Assembly: GCA_914767715.1 (NCBI GenBank)
Contig: OU612066.1
Span: forward strand, 13,893,001-13,957,000
Source: Membranipora membranacea
Taxonomy: Eukaryota; Bryozoa; Gymnolaemata; Cheilostomatida; Membraniporidae
Reading direction: 5' to 3'
DNA length: 64,000 nucleotides
This document shows positions 38,096 through 50,827 of this stretch, piece after piece (the first letter of the stretch is position 1; each line of letters begins with the position of its first letter). The notes under the pieces were generated by a model. That model was not told where the DNA came from and did not search any database. It saw nothing but the letters and a program-made list of their open reading frames with translations. Both the position numbers and the translations under genes were made by a program.

Positions 38096-38431
38096 ATGCT
38101 TTTTTTTCGGCCAGATCAAAAAATAGATTTGCTTCTAACTAACCTCATAAGGAGGAGCAACTCCTGCTCATCTCGAAACTGCAGACCGTTTGGCTCTGCG
38201 GCTTTTCGTTCTCCGTCAGCGTCCGTTTTAATTAGGGCCACTTTTGCTATAAAAAAAACATGCCAAACGGCAGCATCGAAAAATTAAATCTCTGTTGGAT
38301 TCTTATCAAACTCCGACCAGTTCAAGCTCTTATTGCCCTCATTCAACACGCCGAATATTGGAATCCTCGGATTAACAGGGGGGACACAACACTGACTTGA
38401 AAATCCAAAAATTATACCAAGGGAGGGTATC
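38096..38431 (+). repeat. Chimeric monomer, M left and E right
   Basis: CGAAACTGC and GCGTCCG of M are joined to CTCTGTTGG, GGGGGGACACAACACTG of E, and P follows as it does after E. The switch lies between about 38224 and 38290. The preceding spacer has GGGTGTCATG, one base different from the usual GGGTATCATG. Confidence 0.7.
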
Positions 38432-40441
38432 ATGCTTTTTTTTCGGCCAGATCAAAAAATAGATTTGCTTCTAACTAACCTCATAAGGAGGAGCAACTCC
38501 TGCTCATCTCGAATCTGCAGACCGTTTTGCTCTGCGGCTTTTCGTTCTCCGTCATCGTCCGTATTAATTAGGGCCACTTTTGCTATAAAAAACATGCCAA
38601 ACGGCAGCATCGAAAAATTAAATCTCTGTTGGATTCTTATCAAACTCCGACCAGTTCAAGCTCTTATTGCCCTCATTCAACACGCCGAATATTGGAATCG
38701 TCGGATTAACAGGGGGGTCACAACGCTGACTTGAAAATCCAAAATTTATACCAAGGGAGGGTATCATGCTTTTTTTTCGGCCAGATCAAAAAATATATTT
38801 GCTTTTAACTAACCTCATAAGGAGGAGCAACTCCTGCTCATCTCGAATCTGCAGACCGTTTGGCTCTGCGGCTTTTCGTTCTCCGTCAGCGTCCGTTTTA
38901 ATTAGGGCCACTTTTGCTATAAAAAAACATGCCAAACGGCAGCATCGAAAAATTCAATCTCTTTTGGATTCTTATCAAACTCCGACCAGTTCAAGCTCTT
39001 ATTGCCCTCATTCAACACGCCGAATATTGGAATCCTCGGATTAACAGGGGGGTCACAACGCTGACTTGAAAATCCAAAAATTATACCAAGGGAGGGTATC
39101 ATGCTTTTTTTTCGGCCAGATCAAAAAATAGATTTGCTTCTAACTAACCTCATAAGGAAGAGCAACTCCTGCTCATCTGGAAACTGCAGACCGTTTGGCT
39201 CTGCGGCTTTTCGTTCTCCGTCAGCGTCCGTTTTAATTAGGGCCACTTTTGCTATAAAAAAAAGATGCCAAACGGCAGCATCGAAAAATTAAATCTCTGT
39301 TGGATTCTTATCAAACTCCGACCAGTTCAAGCTCTTATTGCCGTCATTCAACACGCCGAATATTGGAATCCTCGGATTAACAGGGGGGTCACAACGCTGA
39401 CTTGAAAATCCAAAAATTATACCAAGGGAGGGTATCATGCTTTTTTTTCGGCCAGATCAAAAAATAGATTTGCTTCTAACTTACCTCATAAGGAGGAGCA
39501 ACTCCTACTCCTCTCGAATCTGCAGAACGTTTGGCTCTGCGGCTTTGCGTTCTCCGTCAGCGTTCGTTTTAAATAGGACCACTTTTGCTATAGAAAAACA
39601 TGCCAAACGGCAGCATCGAAAAATTAAATCTCTGTTGGATTCTTATCAAACTCCGACCAGTACAAGCTCTTATTGCCCTCATTCAACACGCCGAATATTG
39701 GAATCCTCGGATTAACAGGGGGGTCATAACGCTGACTTGAAAATCCAAAAATTATACCAAGGGAGGGTATCATGCTTTTTTTTCGGCCAGATCAAAAAAT
39801 AGATTTGCTTCTAACTAACCTCATAAGGAGGAGCAACTCCTGCTCATCTCGAAACTGCAGACCGTTTGGCTCTGCGGCTTTTCGTTCTCCGTCAGCGTCC
39901 GTTTTAATTAGGGCCACTTTTGCTATAAAAAAAACATGCCAAACGGCAGCATCGAAAAATTAAATCTCTGTTGGATTCTTATCAAGCTCCGACCAGTTCA
40001 AGCTCTTATTGCCCTCATTCAACACGCCGAATATTGGAATCCTCGGATTAACAGGGGGGTCACAACGCTGACTTGTAAATCCAAAAATTATACCAAGGGA
40101 GGGTATCATGCTTTTTTTCAGCCAGATCAAAAAATAGATTTGCTTCTAACTAACCTCATAAGGAGAAGCAACTCCTGCTCATCTCGAATCTGCAGACCGT
40201 TTGGCTCTGCAGCTTTTCGTTCTCCATCAGCGTCCGTTTTAATTAGGTCCACTTTTGCTATAAAAAAACATGCCAAACGGCAGCATCGAAAAATTAAATC
40301 TTTGTTGGATTCTTGTCAAACTCCGACCAGTTCAAGCTCTTATTGCCCTCATTCAACACGCCGAATATTGGAATCCTCGGATTAACAGGGGGGTCACAAC
40401 GCTGACTTGAAAATCCAAAAATTATACCAAGGGAGGGTATC

Positions 40442-40760
40442 ATGCTTTTTTTTCGGCCAGATCAAAAAATAGATTTGCTTCTAACTAAACTCATAATGAG
40501 GAGCAAATCTGCAGACCGTTTGGCTCTGCGGCTTTTCGTTCTCCGTCAGCGTCGGATTTAATTAGGGCCACTTTTGCTATAAAAAAACATGCCAAACGGC
40601 AGCATCGAAAAATTAAATCTCTGTTGGATTCTTATCAAACTCCGACCAGTTCAAGCTCCTATTGCCGTCATTCAACACGCCGAATATTGGAATCCTCGGA
40701 TTAACAGGGGGGTCACAACGCTGACTTGAAAATCCAAAAATTATACCAAGGGAGGGTATC
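40442..40760 (+). repeat. Short 319-bp monomer lacking 16 bp of the core
   Basis: Sixteen bases from CTCCTGC to CTCGA are missing between GAGCAA and ATCTGCAG (junction near 40506). The loss removes the right arms of both core hairpins while leaving CTGCAG intact, and AAGGAGG is changed to AATGAGG. It is the only unit in the window clearly shorter than 330 bp. GTCGGATTTAATT further on is also private. Confidence 0.9.
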
Positions 40761-42419
40761 ATGCTTTTTTTTCGGCCAGATCAAAAAATAGATTTGCTTC
40801 CAACTTACCTCATAAGGAGGAGCAACTCCTGCTCATCTCGAATCTGCAGAACGTTTGGCTCTGCGGCTTTGCGTTCTCCGTCAGCGTTCGTTTTAATTAG
40901 GGCCACTTTTGCTATAGAAAAACATGCCAAACGGCAGCATCGAAAAATTAAATCTCTATTGGATTCTTATCAAACTCCGACCAGTTCAAGCTCTTAATGC
41001 CCTCATTCAACACGCCGAATATTGGAATCCTCGGATTAACAGGGGGGTCACAACGCTGACTTGAAAATCCAAAAATTATACCAAGGGAGGGTATCATGCT
41101 TTTTTTTCAGCCAGATCAAAATATAGATCTGCTTCTAACTAACCTCATAAGGAGGAGCAACTCCTGCTTATCTTGAATCTGCAGACCGTTTGGCTCTGCG
41201 GCTTTTCGTTCTCCGTCAGCGTCCGTTTTAATTAGGGCCACTTTTGCTATAAAAAAAACATGCCAAACGGCATCATCGAAAATTTAAATCTCTGTTGGAT
41301 TCTTATCAAACTCCGACCAGTTCAAGCTCTTATCGCCCTCATTCAACACGCCGAATATTGGAATCCTCGGATTAACAGGGGGGTCACAACGCTGACTTGA
41401 AAATTTAAAAATTATACCAAGGGAGGGTATCATGCTTTTTTTTCGGCCAGATCAAAAAAATAGATTTGCTTCTAACTAACCTCATAAGGAGGAGCAACTC
41501 CTGCTCATCTCGAATCTGCAGACCGTTTTGCTCTGCGGCTTTTCGTTCTCCGTCAGCATCCGTTTTAATTAGGGCCACTTTTGCTATAAAAAAACATGCC
41601 AAACGGCGGCATCGAAAAATTAAATCTCTGTTGGATTCTTATCAAACTTCGACCGGTTCAAGCTCTTATTGCCCTCATTCAACACGCCGAATATTGGAAT
41701 CCTCGGATTGACAGGGGGGTCACATCGCTGACTTGAAACTCCAAAAATTATACCAAGGGAGGGTATCATGCTTTTTTTTCGGCCAGATCAAAAAATAGAT
41801 TTGCTTCTAACTAACATCATAAGGAGGAGCAACTCCTGCTCATCTCGAATCTGCAGGCCGTTTGGCTCTGCGGTTTTTCGTTCTCCGTCAGCGTCCGTTT
41901 TAATTAGGGCCACTTTTGCTATAAAAAAAACATGCCAAACGGCATCATCGAAAAATTGAATCGCTGTTGGATTCTTATCAAAATCCGACCAGTTCAAGCT
42001 CTTATTGCCCTCATTCAACACTCCGAATATTGGAATCCTCGGATTAACAGGGGGGTCACAACGCTGACTTGAAAATCCAAAAATTATACCAAGGGAGGGT
42101 ATCATGCTTTTTTTTCAGCCAGATCAAAATCTAGATTTGCTTCTAACTAACCTCATAAGGAGGAGCAACTCCTGCTTATCTCGAATCTGCAGACCGTTTG
42201 GCTCTGCGGCTTTTCGTTCTCCGTCAGCGTCCGTTTTAATTAGGGCCACTTTTGCTATAAAAAAAACATGCCAAACGGCATCATCGAAAACTTAAATCTC
42301 TGTTGGATTCTTATCAAACTCCGACCAGTTCAAGCTCTTATTGCCCTCATTCAACACGCCGAATATTGGAATCCTCGGATTAACAGGGGGGTCACAACGC
42401 TGACTTGAAAATCCAAAAT

Positions 42420-45400
42420 TTATACCAAGGGAGGGTATCATGCTTTTTTTTCGGCCAGATCAAAAAAATAGATTTGCTTCTAACTAACCTTATAAGGAGG
42501 AGCAACTCCTGCTCATCTCGAATCTGCAGACCGTTTGGCTCTGCGGCTTTTCGTTCTCCGTCAGCGTCCGTTTTAATTAGGGCCACGTTTGCTATAAAAA
42601 AACATGCCTTACGGCAGCATCGAAAAATTATATCTCTGTTGGATTCTTATCAAACTCCGACCAGTTCAAGCTCTTATTGCCCTCATTCAACACGCCGAAT
42701 ATTGGAATCCTCGGATTAACAGGGGGGTCACAACGCTGACTTGAAAATCCAAAAATTATACCAAGGGAGGGTATCATGCTTTTTTTTCGGCCAGATCAAA
42801 AAATAGATTTGCTTCTAACTAACCACAAAAGGAGGAGCAACTCTTGCTCATCTCGAATCTGCAGACCGTTTGGCCCGGCGGCTTTTCGTTCTCCGACGGC
42901 GTCCGTTTTAATTAGGGCCACTTTTGCTATAAAAAAACATGCCAAACGGCAGCATCGAAAAATTAAATCTCTGTTGGATTCTTATCAAACTCCGACCAGT
43001 TCAAGCTCTTATTGCCCTCATTCAACACGCCGAATATTGGAATCGTCGGATTAACAGGGGGGTCACAACGCTGACTTGAAAATCCAAAAATTATACCAAG
43101 GGAGGGTATCATGCTTTTTTTTCAGCCAGATCAAAATATAGATTTGCTTCTAACTAACCTCATAAGGAGGAGCAACTCCTGCTTATCTCGAATCTGCAGA
43201 CCGTTTGGCTCTGCGGCTTTTCGTTCTCCGTCAGCGTCCGTTTTAATTAGGGCCACTTTTGCTATAAAAAAACATGCCAAATGGCAGCATCGAAAATGTA
43301 AATCTCTGTCGGATTCTTATCAAAGTCCGACCAGTTCAAACTCTTATGGCCCTCATTCAACACGCCGAATATTGGAATCCTCGGATTAACAGGGGGGGTA
43401 ACAACGCTGACTTGAAAATCCAAAAATTATACCAAGGAAGGGTATCATGCTTTTTTTTCGGCCAGATCAAAAAATAGATTTGCTTCTAACTAACCTAATA
43501 AGGAGGAGCAACTCCTGCTCATCTCGAATCTGCAGACCGTTTTGCTCTGCGGCTTTTCGTTCTCCGTCAGCATCCGTTTTAATTAGGGCCACTTTTGCTA
43601 TAAAAAAACATGCCAAACGGCAGCATCGAAAAATTAAATCTCTGTTGGATTCTTATCAAACTCCGACCAGTTCAAGCTCTTATTGCCCTCATTCAACACG
43701 CCGAATATTGGAATCCTCGGATTAACAGGGGGCTCACATCGCTGACTTGAAACTCCAAAATCTATACCAAGGGAGGGTATCATGCTTTTTTTTCGGCCAG
43801 ATCAAAAATAGATTTGCTTCTAACTAACATCATAAGGAGGAGCAACTCCTGCTCATCTCGAATCTGCAGACCGTTTGGCTCTGCGGCTTTTCGTTCTCCG
43901 TCAGCGTCCGTTTCAATTAGGGCCACTTCTGCTATAAAAAAAACATGCCAAACGGCATCATTCAAAAATTGAATCTCTGTTGGATTCTTATCAAACTCCG
44001 ACCAGTTCAAGCTCTTATTGCCCTCATTCAACACGCCGAATATTGGAATCCTCGGATTAACAGGGGAGTCACAACGCTGACTTGAAAATCAAAAAATTAT
44101 ACCAAGGGAGGGTATCATGCTTTTTTTTCGGCCAGATCAAAAAATAGATTTGCTTCTAACTAACCTCATAAGGAGGAGCAACTCCTGCTTATTTCGAATC
44201 TGCAGACCGTTTGGCTCTGCGGCTTTTCGTTCTCCGTCAGCGTCCGTTTTAATTAGGGCCACTTTTGCTATAAAAAAACATGCCAAACGGCAGCATCGAA
44301 AAATTTAAAATACATGTTGGATTCTTATCAAACTCCGACCAGTTCAAGCTCTTATTGCCCTCATTCAACACAACGAATATTGGAATCCTTGGATTAACAG
44401 GGGGGTCACAACGCTGACTTGAAAATCCAAAAATTATACCAAGGGAGGGTATCATGCTTTTTTTTCAGCCAGATCAAAATATAGATTTGCTTCTAACTAA
44501 CCTCATAAGGAGGAGCAACTCCTGCTTATCTCGAATCTGCAGACCGTTTGGCTCTGCGGCTTTTCGTTCTCCGTCAGCGTCCGTTTTAATTAGGGCCTCT
44601 TTTGCTATAAAAAAAACATGCCAAACGGCATCATCGAAAAATTAAATCTCTGTTGGATTCTTGTCAAACTCCGACCAGTTCAAGCTCTTATTGCCCTCAT
44701 TCAACACGCCGAATATTGAAATCCTCGGATTAACAGGGGGGTCACAACGCTGACTCGAAAATCCAAAAATTATACCAAGGGAGGGTATCATGCTTTTTTT
44801 TCGGCCAGATCAAAAAATAGATTTGCTTCTAACTGACCTCATAAGGAGGAGCAACTCCTGCTCATCTCGAATCTGCAGACCGTTTGGCTCTGCGGCTTTT
44901 CGTTCTCCGTCAGCGTCCGCTTTAATTAGGGCCACTTTTGCTATAAAAAAACATGCCAAACGGCAGCATCGAAAAATTTAATCTCTGTTGGATTCTTATC
45001 AAACTTCGACCAGTTCAAGCTCTTATTGCCCTCATTCAACACGCCGAATATTGGAATCCTCTGATAAACAGGGGGGTCACAACGCTGACTTGAAAATCCA
45101 AAAATCATACCAAGGGAGAGTATCATGCTTTTTTTTCGGCCAGATCAAAAAATAGATCTACTTCTAACTAACCTCATAAGGAGGAGCAAATCCTGCTCCT
45201 CTTGAATCTGCAGACCGTTTAGCTCTGCGGCTTTTCATTCTCCGTCAGCGTCCGTTTTAATTAGGGCCACTTTTGCTATAAAAAAACATGCCAAACGGCA
45301 GCATCGAAAAATTAAATCTCTGTTGGATTCTTATCAAACTCCGACCAGTTCAAGCTCTTATTGCCCTCATTCAACACGCCGAATATTGGAATCCTCGGAT

Positions 45401-45432
45401 TAACAGGGGGGTCACAACGCTGACTTGAAAAT
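42420..45432 (+). repeat. Nine-monomer HOR unit (d-e-f-g-h-i-j-k-l)
   Basis: Nine distinguishable units lie between the AAAATTTATACC spacer at 42413 and the same spacer at 45433. The d unit has AAAAAAATAG and CCACGTTTGC; e has GGCCCGGCGG; f has AATGTAAATC; g has ACCTAATAAGG; h has one A lost in GATCAAAAATAG; i has CTTATTTCG; j is Q-like with GGGCCTCTTTTG; k has CTGACCTC and TCCGCTTTAA; l has GATCTACTTC and CTCTTGAATC. The next unit repeats the order at an offset of about 3,019 bp. Confidence 0.85.
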
Positions 45433-48400
45433 CCAAAATTTATACCAAGGGAGGGTATCATGCTTTTTTTTCGGCCAGATCAAAAAAATAGATTTGCTTC
45501 TAACTAACCTCATAAGGAGGAGCAACTCCTGCTCATCTCGAATCTGCAGACCGTTTGGCTCTGCGGCTTTTCGTTCTCCGTCAGCGTCCGTTTTAATTAG
45601 GGCCACGTTTGCTATAAAAAAACATGCCAAACGGCAGCATCGAAAATTAAATCTCTGTTGGATTCTTATCAAACTCCGACCAGTTCAAGCTCTTATTGCC
45701 CTCATTCAACACGCCGAATATTGGAATCCTCGGATTAACAGGGGGGTCACAACGCTGACTTGAAAATCCAAAAATTATACCAAGGGAGGGTATCATGCTT
45801 TTTTTTCGGCCAGATCAAAAAATAGATTTGCTTCTAACTAACCACAAAAAGAGGAGCAACTCTTGCTCATCTCGAATCTGCAGACCGTTTGGCCCGGCGG
45901 CTTTTCGTTCTCCGACGGCGTCCGTTTTAATTAGGGCCACTTTTGCTATAAAAAAACATGCCAAACGGCAGCATCGAAAAATTAAATCTCTGTTGGATTC
46001 TTATCAAACTCCGACCAGTTCAAGCTCTTATTGCCCTCATTCAACACGCCGAATATTGGAATCCTCGGATTAACAGGGGGGTCACAACGCTGACTTGAAA
46101 ATCCAAAAATTATACCAAGGGAGGGTATCATGCTTTTTTTTCAGCCAGATCAAAATATAGATTTGCTTCTAACTAACCTCATAAGGAGGAGCAACTCCTG
46201 CTTATCTCGAATCTGCAGACCGTTTGGCTCTGCGGCTTTTCGTTCTCCGTCAGCGTCCGTTTTAATTAGGGCCACTTTTGCTATAAAAAAACATGCCAAA
46301 TGGCAGCATCGAAAATGTAAATCTCTGTCGGATTCTTATCAAAGTCCGACCAGTTCAAACTCTTATGGCCCTCATTCAACACGCCGAATATTGGAATCCT
46401 CGGATTAACAGGGGGGTAACAACGCTGACTTGAAAATCCAAAAATTATACCAAGGGAGGGTATCATGCTTTTTTTTCGGCCAGATCAAAAAATAGATTTG
46501 CTTCTAACTAACCTAATAAGGAGGAGCAACTCCTGCTCATCTCGAATCTGCAGACCGTTTTGCTCTGCGGCTTTTCGTTCTCCGTCAGCATCCGTTTTAA
46601 TTAGGGCCACTTTTGCTATAAAAAAACATGCCAAACGGCAGCATCGAAAAATTAAATCTCTGTTGGATTCTTATCAAACTCCGACCAGTTCAAGCTCTTA
46701 TTGCTCTCATTCAACACGCCGAATATTGGAATCCTCGGATTAACAGGGGGCTTACATCGCTGACTTGAAACTCCAAAATCTATACCAAGGGAGGGTATCA
46801 TGCTTTTTTTTCGGCCAGATCAAAAAATAGATTTGCTTCTAACTAACATCATAAGGAGGAGCAACTCCTGCTCATCTCGAATCTGCAGACCGTTTTGCTC
46901 TGCGGCTTTTCGTTCTCCGTCAGCATCCGTTTTAATTAGGGCCACTTTTGCTATAAAAAAACATGCCAAACGGCAGCATCGAAAAATTAAATCTCTGTTG
47001 GATTCTTATCAAACTCCGACCAGTTCAAGCTCTTATTGCTCTCATTCAACACGCCGAATATTGGAATCCTCGGATTAACAGGGGGCTTACATCGCTGACT
47101 TGAAACTCCAAAATCTATACCAAGGGAGGGTATCATGCTTTTTTTTCGGCCAGATCAAAAAATAGATTTGCTTCTAACTAACATCATAAGGAGGAGCAAC
47201 TCCTGCTCATCTCGAATCTGCAGACCGTTTGGCTCTGCGGCTTTTCGTTCTCCGTCAGCGTCCGTTTCAATTAGGGCCACTTCTGCTATAAAAAAAACAT
47301 GCCAAACGGCATCATTCAAAAATTGAATCTCTGTTGGATTCTTATCAAACTCCGACCAGTTCAAGCTCTTATTGCCCTCATTCAACACGCCGAATATTGG
47401 AATCCTCGGATTAACAGGGGGGTCACAACGCTGACTTGAAAATCAAAAAATTATACCAAGGGAGGGTATCATGCTTTTTTTTCGGCCAGATCAAAAAATA
47501 GATTTGCTTCTAACTAACCTCATAAGGAGGAGCAACTCCTGCTTATTTCGAATCTGCAGACCGTTTGGCTCTGCGGCTTTTCGTTCTCCGTCAGCGTCCG
47601 TTTTAATTAGGGCCACTTTTGCTATAAAAAAACATGCCAAACGGCAGCATCGAAAAATTTAAAATATCTGTTGGATTCTTATCAAACTCCGACCAGTTCA
47701 AGCTCTTATTGCCCTCATTCAACACAACGAATATTGGAATCCTTGGATTAACAGGGGGGTCACAACGCTGACTTGAAAATCCAAAAATTATACCAAGGGA
47801 GGGTATCATGCTATTTTTTCAGCCAGATCAAAATATAGATTTGCTTCTAACTAACCTCATAAGGAGGAGCAACTCCTGCTTATCTCGAATCTGCAGACCG
47901 TTTGGCTCTGCGGCTTTTCGTTCTCCGTCAGCGTCCGTTTTAATTAGGGCCACTTTTGCTATAAAAAAAACATGCCAAACGGCATCATCGAAAAATTAAA
48001 TCTCTGTTGGATTCTTGTCAAACTCCGACCAGTTCAAGCTCTTATTGCCCTCATTCAACACGCCGAATATTGGAATCCTCGGATTAACAGGGGGGTCACA
48101 ACGCTGACTTGAAAATCCAAAAATTATACCAAGGGAGGGTATCATGCTTTTTTTTCGGCCAGATCAAAAAATAGATTTGCTTCTAACTGACCTCATAAGG
48201 AGGAGCAACTCCTGCTCATCTCGAATCTGCAGACCGTTTGGCTCTGCGGCTTTTCGTTCTCCGTCAGCGTCCGCTTTAATTAGGGCCACTTTTGCTATAA
48301 AAAAACATGCCAAACGGCAGCATCGAAAAATTTAATCTCTGTTGGATTCTTATCAAACTTCGACCAGTTCAAGCTCTTATTGCCCTCATTCAACACGCCG

Positions 48401-48790
48401 AATATTGGAATCCTCTGATAAACAGGGGGGTCACAACGCTGACTTGAAAATCCAAAAATCATACCAAGGGAGAGTATCATGCTTTTTTTTCGGCCAGATC
48501 AAAAAATAGATCTACTTCTAACTAACCTCATAAGGAGGAGCAAATCCTGCTCCTCTTGAATCTGCAGACCGTTTGGCTCTGCGGCTTTTTATTCTCCGTC
48601 AGCGTCCGTTTTAATTAGGGCCACTTTTGCTATAAAAAAACATGCCAAACGGCAGCATCGAAAAATTAAATCTCTGTTGGATTCTTATCAAACTCCGACC
48701 AGTTCAAGCTCTTATTGCCCTCATTCAACACGCCGAATATTGGAATCATCGGATTATCAGGGGGGTCACAACGCTGACTTGAAAATCCAA
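45433..48790 (+). repeat. Ten-monomer version of the same HOR (one extra g)
   Basis: The order d-e-f-g is followed by a second g (46800) and then h-i-j-k-l. Offsets to the previous copy are 3,018-3,020 bp before the extra unit and 3,354 bp after it, so exactly one monomer was gained (or one lost from the other copy). The last unit (48479) ends in ATCATCGGATTATCAGG and is followed directly by an e-type unit, so the d step is missing at the start of the following copy. Confidence 0.85.
46800..47134 (+). repeat. Extra g monomer with h left end (single-unit duplication)
   Basis: The left end has CTAACATCATAAGG like the h unit at 47135, while the rest, from GTTTTGCTC through GTCAGCATCCG, GCTCTCATTC and GGGGGCTTACATCG, matches the g unit at 46465. 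The switch lies between 46850 and 46895, in the conserved core. This is what an unequal crossover offset by one monomer produces. The copy at 62567 shows the same structure. Confidence 0.85.
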
Positions 48791-50492
48791 AAATTATACC
48801 AAGGGAGGGTATCATGCTTTTTTTTCGGCCAGATCAAAAAATAGATTTGCTTCTAACTAACCACAAAAGGAGGAGCAACTCCTGCTCATCTCGAATCTGC
48901 AGACCGTTTGGCCCGGCGGCTTTTCGTTCTCCGACGGCGTCCGTTTTAATTAGGGCCACTTTTGCTATAAAAAAACTTGCCAAACGGCAGCATCGAAAAA
49001 TTAAATCTCTGTTGGATTCTTATCAAACTCCGACCAGTTCAAGCTCTTATTGCCCTCATTCAACACGCCGAATATTGGAATCCTCGGATTAACAGGGGGG
49101 TCACAACGCTGACTTGAAAATCCAAAAATTATACCAAGGGAGGGTATCATGCTTTTTTTTCGGCCAGATCAAAAAATAGATTTGCTTCTAACTAACCTCA
49201 TAAGGAGGAGCAACTCCTGCTTATCTCGAATCTGCAGACCGTTTGGCTCTGCGGCTTTTTGTTCTCCGTCAGCGTCCGTTTTAATTAGGGCCACTTTTGC
49301 TATAAAAAAACATGCCAAACGGCAGCATCGAAAAGTTAAATCTCTGTTGGATTCTTATCAAACTCCGACCAGTTCAAGCTCTTATTGCCCTCATTGAACA
49401 CGCCGAATATTGGAATCCTCGGATTAACAGGGGGGTCACATCGCTGACTTGAAACTCCAAAAATTATACCAAGGGAGGGTATCATGCTTTTTTTTCGGCC
49501 AGATCAAAAAATAGATTTGCTTCTAACTAACATCATAAAGAGGAGCAACTCCTGCTCATCTCGAATCTGCAGGCCCTTTGGCTCTGCGGTTTTTTCGTTC
49601 TCCGTCAGCGTCCGTTTTAATTAGGGCCACTTTTGCTATAAAAAAAACATGCCAAACGGCATCATCGAAAAATTGAATCTCTGTTGGATTCTTATCAAAC
49701 TCCGACCAGTTCAAGCTCTTATTGCCCTCATTCAACACGCCGAATATTGGAATCCTCGGATTAACAGGGGGGTCACAACGCTGACTTGAAAATCCAAAAA
49801 TTATACCAAGGGAGGGTATCATGCTTTTTTTTCAGCCAGATCAAAATATAGATTTGCTTCTAACTAACCTCATAAGGAGGAGCAACTCCTGCTTATCTCG
49901 AATCTGCAGACCGTTTGGCTCTGCGGCTTTTCGTTCTCCGTCAGCGTCCGTTTTAATTAGGGCCACTTTTGCTATAAAAAAAACATGCCAAACGGCATCA
50001 TCGAAAATTTAAATCTCTGTTGGATTCTTATCAAACTCCGACCAGTTCAAGCTCTTATTGCCCTCATTCAACACGCCGAATATTGGAATCCTCGGATTAA
50101 CAGGGGGGTCACAACGCTGACTTGAAAATCCAAAAATTATACCAAGGGAGGGTATCATGCTTTTTTTTCGGCCAGATCAAAAAAATAGATTTGCTTCTAA
50201 CTAACCTCATAAGGAGGAGCAACTCCTGCTCATCTCGAATCTGCAGACCGTTTGGCTCTGCGGCTTTTCGTTTTCCGTCAGCGTCCGTTTTAATTAGGGC
50301 CACGTTTGCTATAAAAAAACATGCCAAACGGCAGCATCGAAAAATTATATCTCTGTTGGATTCTTATCAAACTCCGACCAGTTCAAGCTCTTATTGCCCT
50401 CATTCAACACGCCGAATATTGGAATCCTCGGATTAACAGGGGGGTCACAACGCTGACTTGAAAATCCAAAAATTATACCAAGGGAGGGTATC

Positions 50493-50827
50493 ATGCTTTT
50501 TTTTCGGCCAGATCAAAAAATAGATTTGCTTCTAACTAACCACAAAAGGAGGAGCAACTCGTGCTCATCTCGAATCTGCAGACCGTTTGGCCCGGCGGCT
50601 TTTCGTTCTCCGACGGCGTCCGTTTTAATTAGGGCCACTTTTGCTATAAAAAAACATGCCAAATGGCAGCATCGAAAAAGTAAATCTCTGTCGGATTCTT
50701 ATCAAAGTCCGACCAGTTCAAGCTCTTATGGCCCTCATTCAACACGCCGAATATTGGAATCCTCGGATTAACAGGGGGGTCATAACGCTGACTTGAAAAT
50801 CCAAAAATTATACCAAGGGAGGGTATC
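50493..50827 (+). repeat. Chimeric monomer, e left and f right (copied at 56195)
   Basis: AACCACAAAAGG, GGCCCGGCGG and TCCGACGGCG identify e. CCAAATGGCAGC, GTCGGATTC, AAAGTCCG and TTATGGCCC identify f. The switch lies between about 50614 and 50663. The unit at 56195-56529 has the same structure because it belongs to the 5,702-bp copy; the two differ at CTCGTGCTC and TTCACGCTC. Confidence 0.8.

Larger units (their letters stand above)
33738..41528 (+). repeat. Block IV: mixed segment with A-class units
   Basis: A-class units return at 33738, 35078, 39437 and 40761. The series at 33738-36753 (A, z, M-like, T7 unit, A, two GCCAAATATTGG units, Q, 36419) reappears in shortened form at 39437-41528 (A, M-like, T7 unit, deletion unit, A, Q, 41432). 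Paired units are 5,699, 5,364, 5,683 and 5,013 bp apart, so whole monomers were lost between copies. Between them lies a stretch of the block III cycle (R/M, D, N, D/L, M/E, P, F, K at 36754-39436). Confidence 0.75.
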
